Assembly: GCA_036874045.1 (NCBI GenBank)
Contig: CM072341.1
Location: forward strand, 8,506,501-8,570,500
Length of the DNA: 64,000 nt
Direction of reading: 5' to 3'
Origin: Cymodocea nodosa
Lineage: Eukaryota; Streptophyta; Magnoliopsida; Alismatales; Cymodoceaceae
Shown: positions 22,417 through 33,794 of the stretch, one piece after another
Layout: each line of letters starts with the position of its first letter
How positions within the stretch are numbered: position 1 is the stretch's first letter
Notes under the pieces: generated by a model
What the model was told of the DNA's origin: nothing
What the model saw: the letters and a program-made list of their open reading frames with translations, nothing else
The model's database searches: none
Program-made: the position numbers and the translations under genes

Positions 22417-22753
22417 GGCATCTTCAGCCTTGAAAGTTGAAAAGTTCAACGGCAAGAACAACTTTAGTTTGTGGCAGATTAAGATGAAAGCACTTTTGAA
22501 ACAGCAGGGTATTTGGACTCCCTTAAATGTGGAGACAACCCTTGATAAGAAGTTTGCCGAATTTGAACAGCAAGAGGAGAAGGCACATTCGACTATTCTG
22601 CTATGTTTATCAAATGAGATAATCATTGAAGTAGCAGATGAAAATACAGCTTTAGGTCTTTGGAATAAGTTAGAATCTCTGTATCTTGTCTTTGCAACCT
22701 GCGATTATCAGTTGCTATGGAACCTCAGACACAATCTGAAAAAGAGTACATGA
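22417..22753 (+). pseudogene. gag ORF of element T (N-terminal part)
   Basis: Starting at MASSALKVEKFNGKNNFSLWQIKMKALLKQQG, it matches Tnt1/Tork-type gag proteins, including the LLCLSNEIIIEVADENTALGLWNKLESLYL segment. I chose the ATG at 22417 rather than the earlier one at 22361 because family members start with MAS...K.EKFNG. The rest of gag with the zinc knuckle is not represented. The ORF runs straight into sequence from the end of pol. Confidence 0.8.
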
Positions 22754-22759
22754 AGAAAG

Positions 22760-23418
22760 TTCCATATTCATAGGTAGTTGGCAATCTTATGTATGCCATG
22801 GTTTGTACTCATCCGGATCTTGCTTACCCTCTTAGTGTTGTAAGCAGGTTTATGTCAAATCTAGGGAAGAGCCATTGGCAAGCCGTGAAAAGGATCTTTA
22901 GGTACTTGAAAGGCACGTCTGATGTAGGACTGATTTATGGTGTTAAACATAACTATAGTGTAGTTGGATATTCCGATTCAGATTTTGCAGGTGATGTTGA
23001 TCAGCATAGATCCTTAACAGGATATGTCTTCACATTGGCAGATTCCATTATTAGTTGGAAATCTACTCTACAGCCTACTATATCTTTATCCACCACAAAG
23101 GCTGAGTATATGGTGATGACAGAAGCTACAAAAGAAGTTATTTGGCTAAAGGGGTTACTTGGAGACTTTGGTCTGCGATATGATAAAGTAGAAATTTTCT
23201 GTGACAGTCTTAGTGCCATCAGCTTAACGAAGGACAATGTATTTCATGATAGGACAAAGCACATTGATGTTCGTCATCACTTTCTTAAAATAGAAGATCG
23301 CGTGAAGATTTTCAAGATCAACACACATGACAATCCAGCCGATATGTTTACGAAAGGCATTCTTGAAAGCAAGTTTAAGCATTGCTTAGACTTACTTAAT
23401 GTGTTTGCTTATAGTTGA
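22760..23418 (+). pseudogene. RNase H region of element T
   Basis: The translation opens with the VGNLMYAMVCTHPDLAYPLSVVSRFMSNLGKSHW block that ends copia RT. It continues with RNase H: VGYSDSDFAGDVDQHRSLTGYVF (catalytic Asp region), ISWKSTLQPTISLSTTKAEYM (catalytic Glu), IFCDSLSAISL and TKHIDVRHHFLK, and ends in the ADMFTKGI motif. The wording is clearly Tnt1/Tork-like and differs from the Sirevirus RNase H of C1. It degrades the RNA template in intact relatives. Confidence 0.85.
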
Positions 23419-23492
23419 CCATTCGGGTCTTTTGAAGATGGAAATTTGTTTGGTTCTAGGTGGAGTTTGTAAATTCAAGCCAAGGTGGAGAT

Positions 23493-23797
23493 TGTTATTA
23501 TGTGTCTTGAATTAGTTTGTTACACATAGGGGTAGTTTTGTCCTTAGCCACTTGGGGGTACACAAATGTTATAAATAGACCCCCAATGTGTGCTTAGAGA
23601 TAAGGTTGAATCTTGTATCCCTTTGTGATCACCTAGAGAATCATTCAGTTGAGCTCCATACGTGGACGTACCTAATTGGGGAACCACGTTAAACCTTGGT
23701 GTTTTTGCATTTGCTTCACACGTTTTTCCCTTTTGTCTTCTTCTTTCTTCTCCGCAAGTCCAAGCTTCTCCCTTTCTGCACTTCTCTTCGCATAACA
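23493..23797 (+). mobile_element. 3' LTR of T (305 bp)
   Basis: It directly follows the purine run AAGGTGGAGAT and ends CGCATAACA. It carries the same TATA-like TTATAAATAGACC as the 5' copy. C1 coding sequence resumes after the AGTAC target repeat. Confidence 0.9.
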
Positions 23798-24312
23798 AGT
23801 ACAAAGTGGATCTTTAGTAACAAAACTAACGAAACTAGTCAAGTTATAAGGAACAAAGCTAGATTAGTTGCACAAGGGTATACATAGGAAGAAGGACTAG
23901 ATTATGATGAAACATTTGCTCCTGTGGCTAGGTTAGAAAGTATTAGAATATTATTGGCCTATGCTTGTTATATGGATTTTAAACTATATCAAATGGATGT
24001 TAAGAGTGCATTTCTAAATGGTTTAATTAATGAAGAAGTCTATGTAAAACAACCACCTGGATTTGAAGATATTAAAAATCCTAACTTTGTGTATAAATTG
24101 AAAAAAGCCTTATATAGTTTGAAGCAAGCACCTAGATCTTGGTATGAAAGATTATCTACTTTTTTAATTGAACAAGGATATATCATGGGAAAAGTAGATC
24201 ATACACTATTTATCAAAAGAGATGGTAAAGATCAGATTGTTGTTCAAATATATGTGGATGATATAATCTTTGGAGCAACTTCTAATAAACTAATAAAAAT
24301 ATTTTCGGAATA
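23798..24312 (+). pseudogene. Reverse transcriptase of C1
   Basis: The core of copia RT is readable: [56 protein letters not shown] (first catalytic Asp in QMDVKSAF), LKKALYSLKQAPRSWYERL, and [11 protein letters not shown] with the YVDD box at about 24250-24262. In intact relatives it copies the RNA to DNA. The start of the domain lies upstream of T. It is broken. Confidence 0.9.
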
Positions 24313-24313
24313 G

Positions 24314-25195
24314 ATGACTAATCAGTTTGAAATGAGTATGATAGGAGAACTTTCATATTTTTTAGGACTTCAAATTAAGCAAATGGATAAAGGTATATTT
24401 TTAAATCAAGAAAAATATGCAGATGAAATGCTTAAGAAATTTAATTTTAATGATACAAGGATTCGAGGAACTCCTACTTCTTTAAAGATAGATATTGATG
24501 ACATAGAAAAATCAATAGATCAAAGAAAATACAGAAGTATGATTGGTTCTTTACTTTATTTGACTGCTAGTAGACCTGATATTATGTTTGTTGTGTGTGT
24601 TTATGCTAGATTTCAATCTAATCTTAAAGAATCACACTCAATTGTAGTTAAAAGAATATTTAGATATATACAAGGAACTAAAAATTTTGGACTGTATTAT
24701 TCTAAGGATAGTTCAATTGATCTTATAGGATATACTGATGCTGATTATGCACGATCTAAATCTGATAGAAAAAGTACCAGTGGCACATGTCAATTATTGG
24801 GAAATAATTTGGTGTCATGGTTTAGTAAAAAGCAAAATTGTGTAGCATTTTCTACTACAGAAGCTGAATATGTTGCTGCTGCACTGTGTTGCACTCAGAT
24901 TCTATGGATAAGGCAAACTTTAGAAGATTTTGGATTATCTAATAATACAACTGAGATTTATTGTGACAATAGTTCTACAATAAATCTTTCCAAAAATCCT
25001 GTATTACATTCTAGAGCAAAGCATATAGAGGTTAGACATCATTTTCTAAGAGATAACATAATTAAAGGAAAAATTAAATTAGAATTTGTGTCTAGTAAAA
25101 ATCAATTAGCTGATATATTTACAAAACCTTTAGACGAAAATAAATTCTGCAACATAAGATTAAATTTAGGTATTTGTAAGCTATGTGATGTGTAA
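24314..25195 (+). pseudogene. RNase H region of C1
   Basis: The sequence runs from FEMSMIGELSYFLGLQIKQ through YLTASRPDIMFVVCVYARFQ to RNase H proper: GYTDADYARSKSDRKSTSGTC, SWFSKKQNCVAFSTTEAEYVAAALCC, IYCDNSSTINLSKNPV, and AKHIEVRHHFLRD. ADIFTKPLDE leads to the end. All four acidic positions expected for RNase H can be pointed to. It is one of the best preserved parts of C1 and nearly matches G at 56095-56760. Confidence 0.9.
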
Positions 25196-26788
25196 AATGC
25201 TTAAACTCTACATAAAAAGATAAATATTATTGATGATGTTGTTCACCTTATAGATATTATATATTTATCATAAATATCTAAGTAATATCTAAACTACTAC
25301 TTAAGATACTATGTATTTATTGTAAAATCATAGTAGTATCTTATTGATTTTAAGTAGGTTATCAATTTTAATGGTTTTCATGATTTTAAGTGGAAGTGTA
25401 AATGAAAATCATTAAATACTTCTGAAATTCTGAAATTTTGATTAAGTGTTTTCTTTGAATCGAGGAAAGTGTATATGATCATACATAAATTTGACTTGAT
25501 TAATTAAACTTGTAGAATAAGTTATATGTAAATCATCTTAAACTATTAATCAAAAGTATGAGCTTATTGAAATTGATTCATATTTTCAGTAAAATCATAA
25601 AAGTAAAAATTGTATGAGATTTGTGGTTTATTGCATCTGTATTAATGGAATACATATATATTGTGCTTAAAATGAAAAGAGGTTACAAATTGAAAATCCT
25701 TGAGAGTTTATTGATCAGTTTGATCACAAGCCTTTTGTACTTGAGCATATAGGTATGTAAGGATTGTTGTCCTAAAAAAAGATTCTTTAAATCTAGCAAC
25801 CTAAGGTCCTGATCAGATCTGGGATTATTGACTGAAAGCTCATTACATGGGTACATTAGAAAGCTCTTGTATGATTCAAGCTTTTCAAACTAACTTTTAA
25901 AGAAAATTATGAATATTTACTATTTAAAAAATATATATATATTTCATTAATTACAGATATCTTTGAATCGTATATAGTTTCTACCAATATGACTACTGAT
26001 TTATTGAATCAACATTAGTACTTCTGAAAATGTTTATTTGAGATACATTCTTTTATTCTCCTTGAATTAATCATATTGAGTTCAAAGTTGTGTTTTGATT
26101 CATATACAGTAGAAATTGATTTTGGAAATCATTTTTGATGAATTCAGAATAACGAAAGTTTCTGAAAAGAAAATTTAAAAGTCTAGTTATACTTAACATC
26201 TATTGTTATACAAGTATATTTTGTATGTTATTGAATATATTTGAAGTATATTTGTAGGGGGAGGATTAACAATGTCCAAAACAGATTAATATAATTCAGA
26301 ATACAAAACTTGGTTAATCTGAGTTTAGTTCCCTTAAAATCTTGATGAAACAATTTAAAAATACGAACAAACTATTTTAGATTCAAAAGAAGAGAATTTT
26401 AGAATAGTTTACAATGTTCTCAAGATAATGTTAAGTGTAGCATGTGCGTTATTTTCGAAAGGTTTTCGTAGAAAGCATCCGAAACTTATTTGTTTTTGGT
26501 AAAGTATACTAACTAAACGTTATCTTATATAAGGTAACGTGTAAAATTGCCTCTAGACATCATTTTACTCGTTAGGTTAGTTAATTTAACGAGTTATGCC
26601 TAAATAGTTCAGGTACCTTGATTGAATAAACTTTATTCAATATTCATTTAATATCTAAACCCGACTTCTATACACGTTGTGTTACTCACCTAAAACCCTA
26701 TTTAAACACTTATTACACAGGCACTTAAGGTATTCATAAACTTTGTCAAGAAAATCTTTCCCGCTTGTTGTTGTTACAACCTACGACG
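25196..26788 (+). other. Non-coding spacer of C1 between pol and env-like ORF
   Basis: No gene is seen. 25400-26265 is the module shared with gypsy element E2 (7060-8045) and with F (49210-49650, inverted). It ends in a purine tract, TTTGTAGGGGGAGGATTAAC, at about 26252-26271. 26400-26700 contains TTCGGATG-like and GTTAGGTTAGTTAATTTAACGAGTTA motifs, then a leader that runs into the env-like ORF. Confidence 0.8.
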
Positions 26789-29036
26789 ATGGTCTCCAAG
26801 TTCTACCAAGGTCGTGATAGAGGAAAAGACAAAAGCAGAGGAGATGCAAAAGGAAAAGAAATAGATAATGATGAAGTTCCACGTGTTTGGTTTAAGAAAA
26901 TTTTGCAAGTTGACAAAAGGCTAGCAAAAATTTACAATGAATACTTCTTTCCTGAAGGTATACTGAATGAAGTTAGATTAGAGCTTCGTAATACTGATGC
27001 AAGTATTACATACATGAGGATTCAAAGTAAATATAATAGAGAATACCATATGAAATGTGCTGAAATTGCATTTTTGAAACAATATACAAAATATATGGAA
27101 AAAGGTGTAGATTCATCAAATAGAATTCCTCAAACTCCTATAAGTGGTACACAACTACAAGCATTTCAGGAAGAATATGAATCTGCTATACCTACTCCTT
27201 TGTATTCAAAAGAAATACAATCAAATATTGCTGTAGATAAAAGAAAAGTTGACAGTCTTCGAAAGGCTATAGCAATAGAAAGTGCTTTTAAAGAATTAAA
27301 GCAGAAAACTTTTATGGAGGAATTTGAAAAGAAAACAGTAATACTTGAAGAGGAGAAACAGAAATTTTATAGAAGAAGGAAAGTCAGAAAAATTATATCT
27401 ACAGAAACAAAGTCTATTGGAAAAGGAAAATTAGATGAACATTTATTTCCAAAGGACAATGTATGTCTAGACATTGTATCTTATAGTACATCTGATAAAC
27501 TCATCAGTTTCGAGCATACTGAAACTGAATGAAACTTTATTTTCCCTTTGTAGAAAGCTTGAGAAGAAATACAAGTCGAATATGAGCTCAAGTTTTTCCA
27601 TTAGTACAAGTCTTGATGATGTAGAAATTGACAAATTAGAGCATCAGACACTTGACATTAAACAAGTTATTGCAGACATAATTGACAATGTTGAAGCAGT
27701 AACTAGTTCACAGGCTGAATTGTCTACAGTAACAGATATTGAAAAAGTTAAGACTCTAGAAGAGCTAAACGTCAACCAGCCTTCTTCAGAATCTATAGAA
27801 GCAGAGTCTGAGAATTCACAACATGTATTAATGGAGATATCTATTGAACAAAATGTACAATTATAGACAAATACACCAGCTGTAGAATTTATGGAAACAT
27901 TGAACTCTAATCATTCTATAGAGACTAAACAAATGAATGTTGCGCATAATGAAGATGTTTCTTATAATGTTGAAGTTGAAGAATCAAGCTTACATATGCA
28001 GCTTCAAGAAAATATTTTCACAAAGGAACAACATGACATTCATTTTAAAGAAGAAATTCCTGAAGATGAATTAAACTCTGAATCAAGGCTTCAGGTATCA
28101 CCTTCTATGTGTACAGTATTAAATATTCAAGGTAATTCAATTCATTTTAGATCTAAAGAAGCATTACAGAAATACAATAATCTGATTACATGTCAGATTC
28201 TGCATGCTCAACCAATAAAATTCAAAAATTTGATGGAAATAAGAGATCTATTTGAGTATCAAGGACTCATTCAATTCTTGCCAGTTGGAACGAAATGGAA
28301 GCAATACATAGAGCTTATTGCAGCTTTTTATAGCAATCTGGTCAAGAATGAAAATTTTCTAAAAACTCAAATAAATCAACAGGAGTTTATATTGTCTCTT
28401 GAGTTAATTTTTAAAATTTCAGGATTAAAGAATGAAAGTGTTGTTACAAACAGATTCGACATGATTAGACAGCTAGAATGGGACATTCAATCTTTATCAA
28501 AAATTCCAAATGTATATTCTAAAATGAGATTAATGGAAAATCTAAATGCAGAGGCAAGGTTTATTGCAAATGTATTGCATGCCAATTTATTTCAGAGAGT
28601 TAGACACAATATGGAAGTCAGCAGAAGTTGTTTATATGCAACTTATGGTCTGTTGAATAGAATTCAAATCAATTGGTTTGATGTTTTCACTTTTCAACTA
28701 CAACATATGAGTTCAAAGTTATTTTATGGTGATGCTGTATGTAAACTCCTTGCAAGCCAATTGAATTTATCCAACTGGCCCTCTAAAACTAAAGGCATGA
28801 GAGCATTTAGTGTAAAAGATTTGCAATGATTCTAGGCCATGCATAAACCTCAACAACAACAACCAACAAATTGTACAGACCATATACAACAACAAAGTTA
28901 TTCAATTCAAGCTGAACAGCCACCCTAGCTACCTCCTAACTTAGATGTAGTGCTTAACGATATCAGAAATAATATTAGGCATCTAGGAGATAAAATATGT
29001 AATGCTATAAGTGATATACTTAGGAGGAATAGATAA
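26789..29036 (+). pseudogene. env-like ORF region of C1
   Basis: The start at ATGGTCTCCAAGTTC (26789) is shared with F, where MVSKFYKGRGKG appears; an in-frame ATG at 26765 is possible. Early residues are basic (GRDRGKDKSRGDAKGKE), followed by VWFKKILQVDKRLAKIYNEYFF and a Glu/Lys-rich region that may be helical. An acidic low-complexity middle (27550-28080) follows, then a folded-looking domain: IHFRSKEALQKYNNLI, IRDLFEYQGLIQFLP, AFYSNLVKNENF, LIFKISGLKN, ARFIANVLHANLF and LLNRIQINWFDVF. The FYSNL pattern fits the PF20167-like plant transposon protein family. No signal peptide or clear membrane span is visible, so the name env-like rests on position only. It is broken at a few places. Confidence 0.7.
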
Positions 29037-29581
29037 TTGTCTGTTTGCTTGTATATGAATATCAAATGTAATGTTTGTATTTCTTGTTTGATTCATTGAA
29101 CAATACTTCTTTTTTCTTTCTGTAAATCTTTACAATTCTTATTATTGTTTATAGAAATAGTTGTTGTACATCTATCTCTTACTATATATATTCTCTGTAA
29201 TTATCTTTTTGATTAATGACAAAAAGGGGGAGAAATGTTATAAAAAGATGATTATGATTTTAATTGCATATAGTATAAAGGGAGATGATATTTATAGTTA
29301 TTGTAATCTGATAGATGATAATGTAATCTAAAAGAAAATTGTATGGTTATTAAATTATATAATGAAAGGAAGAGAAATGATACTTATATAATTATTGGCA
29401 TCTAAAAGTTTTACTTCTGATCGAAGAAATTTACACAAATAATAGAAATAAACTTAAGTAAACTTAAGTCAATAAACGTGTTTGTTGAATTAAAAGTTCA
29501 CCCAACAAAGGTGCTTTGTTGAGTTAAATATATTTCATAATTGATTTAATATGGTTTTGTCATCATCAAAAAGGGGGAGAT
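29037..29581 (+). other. 3' untranslated region and multiple purine tracts of C1
   Basis: No gene is seen. A purine tract AAAAAGGGGGAGAAATG lies at 29220-29236 and another, AAAAAGGGGGAGAT, at 29568-29581 immediately before the 3' LTR. Repeated purine tracts near the 3' LTR are a known hallmark of Sireviruses. A CAACAAAGGTGCTTTGTTGAG palindrome-like stretch is at 29502-29522. Confidence 0.8.
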
Positions 29582-31169
29582 TATTGAGTATTTTGTTTTG
29601 ATGATGTGTGCTAAATGAAAATAATCATATTTGCTCAATTACTATTGCTTGTGAAAAGAAATTAAAATCATCAATTAATACAGAAAAAGCTTACTGATAT
29701 AAATACTTGTCTATATTGGATCTGAAATTATACTAAGTTAATAACTAGTCATTTCATTGCATTAATTTCTCATTTAACTAAATGTTAAGTTAACGTGTGT
29801 TTTTATTGAAAAGCATGATATATTTTAAAGTTATATTTTCTATATCATGTATAGTGCACGTTTAGACAACTCGTTAAGTTAGAGTTTTGTTCGTATAGAG
29901 ATCACATGAGAACTCGTTAAGTTAGAGGCTTAAAGGTTAAAATAGGTCACGTGAGAACTCGTTAAGTTAGTGAGTAAAAGAAGAGATGAACTCGTTAAGT
30001 TAGTATTATACATGTGGTGAAATTATAAGTTACAAATGTTATATTGTATCATGTGAGGTGCACATGTTTAACTCATTAAGTTAACATAACTAAACACGTT
30101 GAATTGCTATATTGAACACTAAGGCAACGCGTTAGGTTAGCGTTATAAACTTAAGTTGTTATTTTTGCACATGATAAAATTCTTATTATAAAAACATTTG
30201 TTTATTATTGGTTCATTGAGTTATTGTAACACCACAGAGATGGTTCGTTGAGTTAGCGTAATACCTCAGACTTAGTTCGTTGAGTTAGCTACAGTACTTG
30301 TCATGTGAATTGGTACATGAGGAACTCATTAAGTTAGAAATGTTAAGTTATATATATACTTGTGTTACTCGTTTAGTTAACATTAAAGTAATGACTACTT
30401 ATTACACTGATGAAAAATTTTGGACGAGAAAGTTTATTTTGTAGGAAATTTTTCAGAGATCTAGGACTAATGATTAAACAAAATTCGAAATGTAAACGTG
30501 GGTCAGAGCGTGTGTATTTCGATGAAGGAAAAAGAAAAGACGTGAAGAAGTGGAAAACTGGTAGTGATTAAACGTGGAGGATATGCATGAAATGAAAATA
30601 CAGTATAAAAAGCATAGAATTCTCATTGATCAAACTATCTATGCACATCAAACGAAAAATCTTTTTAGGGAACAAACTATCCCTGTACACCAAAAGAAAA
30701 ATCTTTTTAGGGATCAAAAACACCTTTTCAGGGAAAAACTCTCAGGTGGAAGAAAGTTCAGTGAAGTATAAAAAGGTAAGATTTATGTCACTGAAGATTT
30801 GAAGTATCAGGAGAAAGCAAAATCAGTGAAGCAGAGAAAGACTATATATTCGTCATTGAAGAATTGCTGAAGAAGAAAAAGAAAAAGAAGAAGAAAGATC
30901 TCAAACAAGGAGAAATGTTTTAAATTCTGCAACTGAGTTTTCTCTATTTATAGTTATGAAATTGTTTAGATGATACATGGTATCGAGATATAATTGCATC
31001 TACAATTTCTGAGGAGAATTGAAATGTATATTATAATTGAAACCTTGAATAAAAATGATTTTATGAAAATAGTGTCTCAGCTTGTTTTTAATTATTGAAG
31101 TTTCAATTATAAACGAAAATGTTGAAAAACACAATTCACCCTCCTCTTGTATAGCCATACGATCCTACA
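29582..31169 (+). mobile_element. 3' LTR of C1 (1588 bp)
   Basis: It starts TATTGAGTATTTTG and ends GATCCTACA, followed by target repeat CTTTC. It is the same as the 5' LTR apart from scattered, mostly transition-type differences, one fewer 42-bp unit and a short extra segment near 30477-30510. The excess of transitions fits decay of methylated DNA. Confidence 0.9.
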
Positions 31170-31174
31170 CTTTC

Positions 31175-32059
31175 CTTCTTCTAAATAGTTGTGTCTAGTC
31201 TTCCTCTTCCTCCTCTGAGATTAAATCTACAAAAATAGGCTCTGTAGGCCCTCAAGCCAAAGGTACTGGCTCTTCATGTTTTACTCTTTCTATAATCACT
31301 GGTCTCAAAGGACCAACTTTAGTTTCTTTTGCAGCCATTGATCTAGCTGCATCCTAGTGCTACTCTACTTTAATTTTGTATTGGGCCCTCAACTTTTCTT
31401 CAGCCCACTTCCTTTTTATGGCATCATACAAGATATGTGCCTTGGCCATAGCCATTTTTTCATCATCTCCTTGGTCTTTTGCTGTTTTGACCAAGCTAGC
31501 AAACTCATTATCTTCTTCTTCAATTCTCAGCCAAGCAAATGCTACTTGTTGTAATGGTTTTGTTGGTGCAACTGAAGGTCCTAGCTACTGTTCCTCAATT
31601 ACTGGTTTTTCAACAGCCAGCTCTACAGCTATAGGTTCTTTAGTTGCATTCCTCTGTTGCTCCCAGATTCCCCACCTAACATGTCCACCAATATGTCGTA
31701 CGAACCATAATCTGGACTTGTGTCGGATCAATTCTAGGCCAACTTCATTGTTTAGCCTGATTTTCCTTTATCCATTTACTATAACTTCTGTTGCTACCTT
31801 AATCCTTGTTTCTACAATCTAAGGTATCTTAATATCTAAATCTACTAAAACTTTCCTCTAGTAGAAGATGTCAGATTCTACCTTTTGTAGCTCTTTCTCC
31901 CAAGTTGTGTTCCTAATCTTTTGTCCTGTATGCCATTCTTCTGATTCTCTGAGAAATCTCATGGTGACAACTTCTTCCCAGAACTTTGGCATTCGTGGTG
32001 TGACAGAATGAAACAGAATCACTCTGATCTCTACTATTCTAAGTTCTAAATGATTCTAC
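31175..32059 (-). pseudogene. env-like ORF of element E, upstream part
   Basis: The minus strand translates into a credible protein-like stretch with TPRMPKFWEEVVTMRFLRESEEWHTG, a helical KIRNTTWEKELQKVESD segment, LELIRHKSRLWFVRHIGGH and, near the left end, AKAHILYDAIKRKWAEEKL. I recognise no domain in it. It continues into 15303-14139 across the C1 insertion point, and is cut on its other side by the solo C LTR. The differently worded N-terminal part of the C1 ORF suggests that only the later domain is shared between E and C. Confidence 0.5.
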
Positions 32060-32064
32060 AGATA

Positions 32065-33789
32065 TGTTGAGTACTTTTTTTTGATGATGTGTGCTGAATG
32101 AAAATAATCATATTTGCTCAATTACTATTGCTTGTGAAAAGAAATTAAAATCATCAATTAATACAGAAAAAGCTTAATGATATAAATACCTGTCTGAAGT
32201 TAATAACTAGTCGTTTCGTTGCATTAATTTCTCATTTAGCTAAACGTTAAGTTAACGTGTGGTTTTATTGAAAAGCATGATATATTTTAAAGTTATATCT
32301 TCTGTATCATGAACAGTGCACGTTTAGACAACTCGTTAATTTAGAGTTTTGTTTGTATAGAGGTCACGTGAGAACTCGTTAAGTTAGAGGCTTAAAGGTT
32401 AAAATAGGTCACGTGATAACTCGTTAAGTTAGTGAGTAAAAGAAGAGACGAACTCGTTAAGTTAGTGTTATAAACGTGGTGAAATTATAAGTTACGAATG
32501 TTGTATTGTATCACATGAGGTGCACATGTTTAACTCATTAAGTTAACATAACTAAACGCGTTGAGTTGCTATATTGAACATTAAGGCAACGCGTTAGGTT
32601 AGCGTTATAAACTTAAGTTGTTATTTTTGCACGTGGTAAAATTCTTATTATAAAAACATTTGTTTATTACTAAATCGGTGAGTTAAAGTTTTTCTGAGAC
32701 TTACAGTCGTAACTATCCAAAAGGTAACTTAAGTCATGTTTTCAGGTCTTGACACGTGTCTCACTAGTTTTATAATATAAAGAGTTTTTCGGTGACTTAC
32801 ATCCGTAACTATCCGAAACTTAAACTGTTTTCGGTGAGTTATCGTTTAACCTTCCGAAAGAAAGGTTAAGCTGGTTCGTTGAGTTAGCATAACACCATAG
32901 ACTTAGTTCGTTGAGTTAGCTACAGTACTTGTCACGTGAAATGGCACATGGTGAACTCGTTAAGTTAGAAATGTTAAGTTATATATATATACTTGTGTTA
33001 CTCGTTTAGTTAACATTAAAGTAACGACTTCTTATTACACTAATGAAAAAATTTTGGACGAGAAAGTTTATTATGCAAGAAATTTTTCAGAGATCTAGGA
33101 CTGATGAATAAAGAAAATTCGAAATATAAACGTGGGTTAGAACATATGTGTTTCGATGAAGGAAAAAGAAAAGACGTGGGGAAGTGGAAAACTGGTAGTG
33201 ATTAAACGTGGAGGATATGCATGGAATGAAGATATAATATAAAAGGCATAGAGTTCTCGTTGATCAAACCATCCTTGCACACCAAAAAGAAACATCTTTT
33301 CAAGGATCAAACCATCCCAAAAGAAAAATCTTTTTCAGGGATCAAAAACACCTCTTCGGGCAAAATCTCTCAAGTGGAAGAAAATTCAGTGAAGCATAAA
33401 AAGGTAAGATTTTTGTCACTGAAGATTTGAAGTATCAGAAGAAAGCAAATTCGGTGAAGCATAAAAGGACAAGATATTCATCACTGAAGAATTGCTGAAA
33501 AAGGAAGAAGAAAGATCTCAAACAGGGAGAAATGTTTTAAATTCCGCAAATTAGTTTTCTCTGTTTGTAGTTATGAAATTGTATAGATGATACATGGTAT
33601 CGAGTTATAATTGTATCTACAATTTCTAAGGAGAATTGAATTGTATATTGTAATTGAAACCTTGAATAAAAATGATTTTATGAAAACACTGTCTCGACTT
33701 GTTTTTGAGTTTTAAAGTTTCAATTATATTTCAGAAAATATTAAAAATACACAATTCACCCCCCTCTTGTGTAGCCAAACGATCCTACA
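32065..33789 (+). mobile_element. Solo LTR of copia family C (1725 bp)
   Basis: It begins TGTTGAGTACTTTT and ends GATCCTACA, flanked by the perfect repeat AGATA (32060-32064, 33790-33794). It matches the C1 LTR, but about 200 bp of extra sequence near 32675-32875, rich in TAACTATCCGAAA and TTCGGTGAGTTA, sits in the U3 region. That block resembles the motif arrays of the G and E LTRs rather than of other C LTRs. Confidence 0.9.
32675..32875. repeat. CCGAAA-motif block inserted in a C LTR
   Basis: Between TTTGTTTATTA and GGTTCGTTGAGTTAGC, which are adjacent or nearly so in the other C LTRs, this copy holds about 200 bp with TCGTAACTATCC, GTAACTATCCGAAAC and AACCTTCCGAAAG. ACACGTGTCTCA near 32753 is also shared with G LTRs. 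Confidence 0.75.
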
Positions 33790-33794
33790 AGATA

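Larger units (their letters stand above)
21067..23797 (+). mobile_element. T: short Tork/Tnt1-like copia element nested in C1
   Basis: It has 303- and 305-bp LTRs (21067-21369, 23493-23797) that differ at about 4% of sites by eye, a PBS (21372-21383, TGGTATTAGAGC), a GC-rich leader, a gag ORF, an RNase H region and a polypurine tract (23482-23492, AAGGTGGAGAT). Flanking repeats are GGTAC (21062-21066) and AGTAC (23798-23802), one base apart. Protease, integrase and most of RT are not represented, so it was probably non-autonomous and moved by a relative. At 2.7 kb it is about half the usual length of a Tnt1-type element. Confidence 0.9.
15309..31169 (+). mobile_element. C1: complete Sirevirus-like Ty1/copia element with env-like ORF
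   Basis: It has two LTRs (15309-16888 and 29582-31169), a Met-type PBS (16891-16902), gag with zinc knuckle, protease, integrase, RT and RNase H in copia order, a non-coding module, an env-like ORF (26789-29036), several purine tracts, and a 5-bp target repeat CTTTC on both sides (15304-15308 and 31170-31174). A Tork-like element T interrupts the RT region. Its length without T is about 13.1 kb, long for copia but normal for env-bearing Sireviruses. By eye the LTRs differ at 7 of the first 220 or so positions, so insertion was probably within the last few million years. Coding regions are broken at a number of places. Confidence 0.9.

Noticed and set aside
26789-29036. Calling the downstream ORF a true envelope gene
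   Set aside because: No signal peptide, furin-like site or convincing membrane span is seen. Only its position and a domain of unknown function support the name, so it is kept as env-like.
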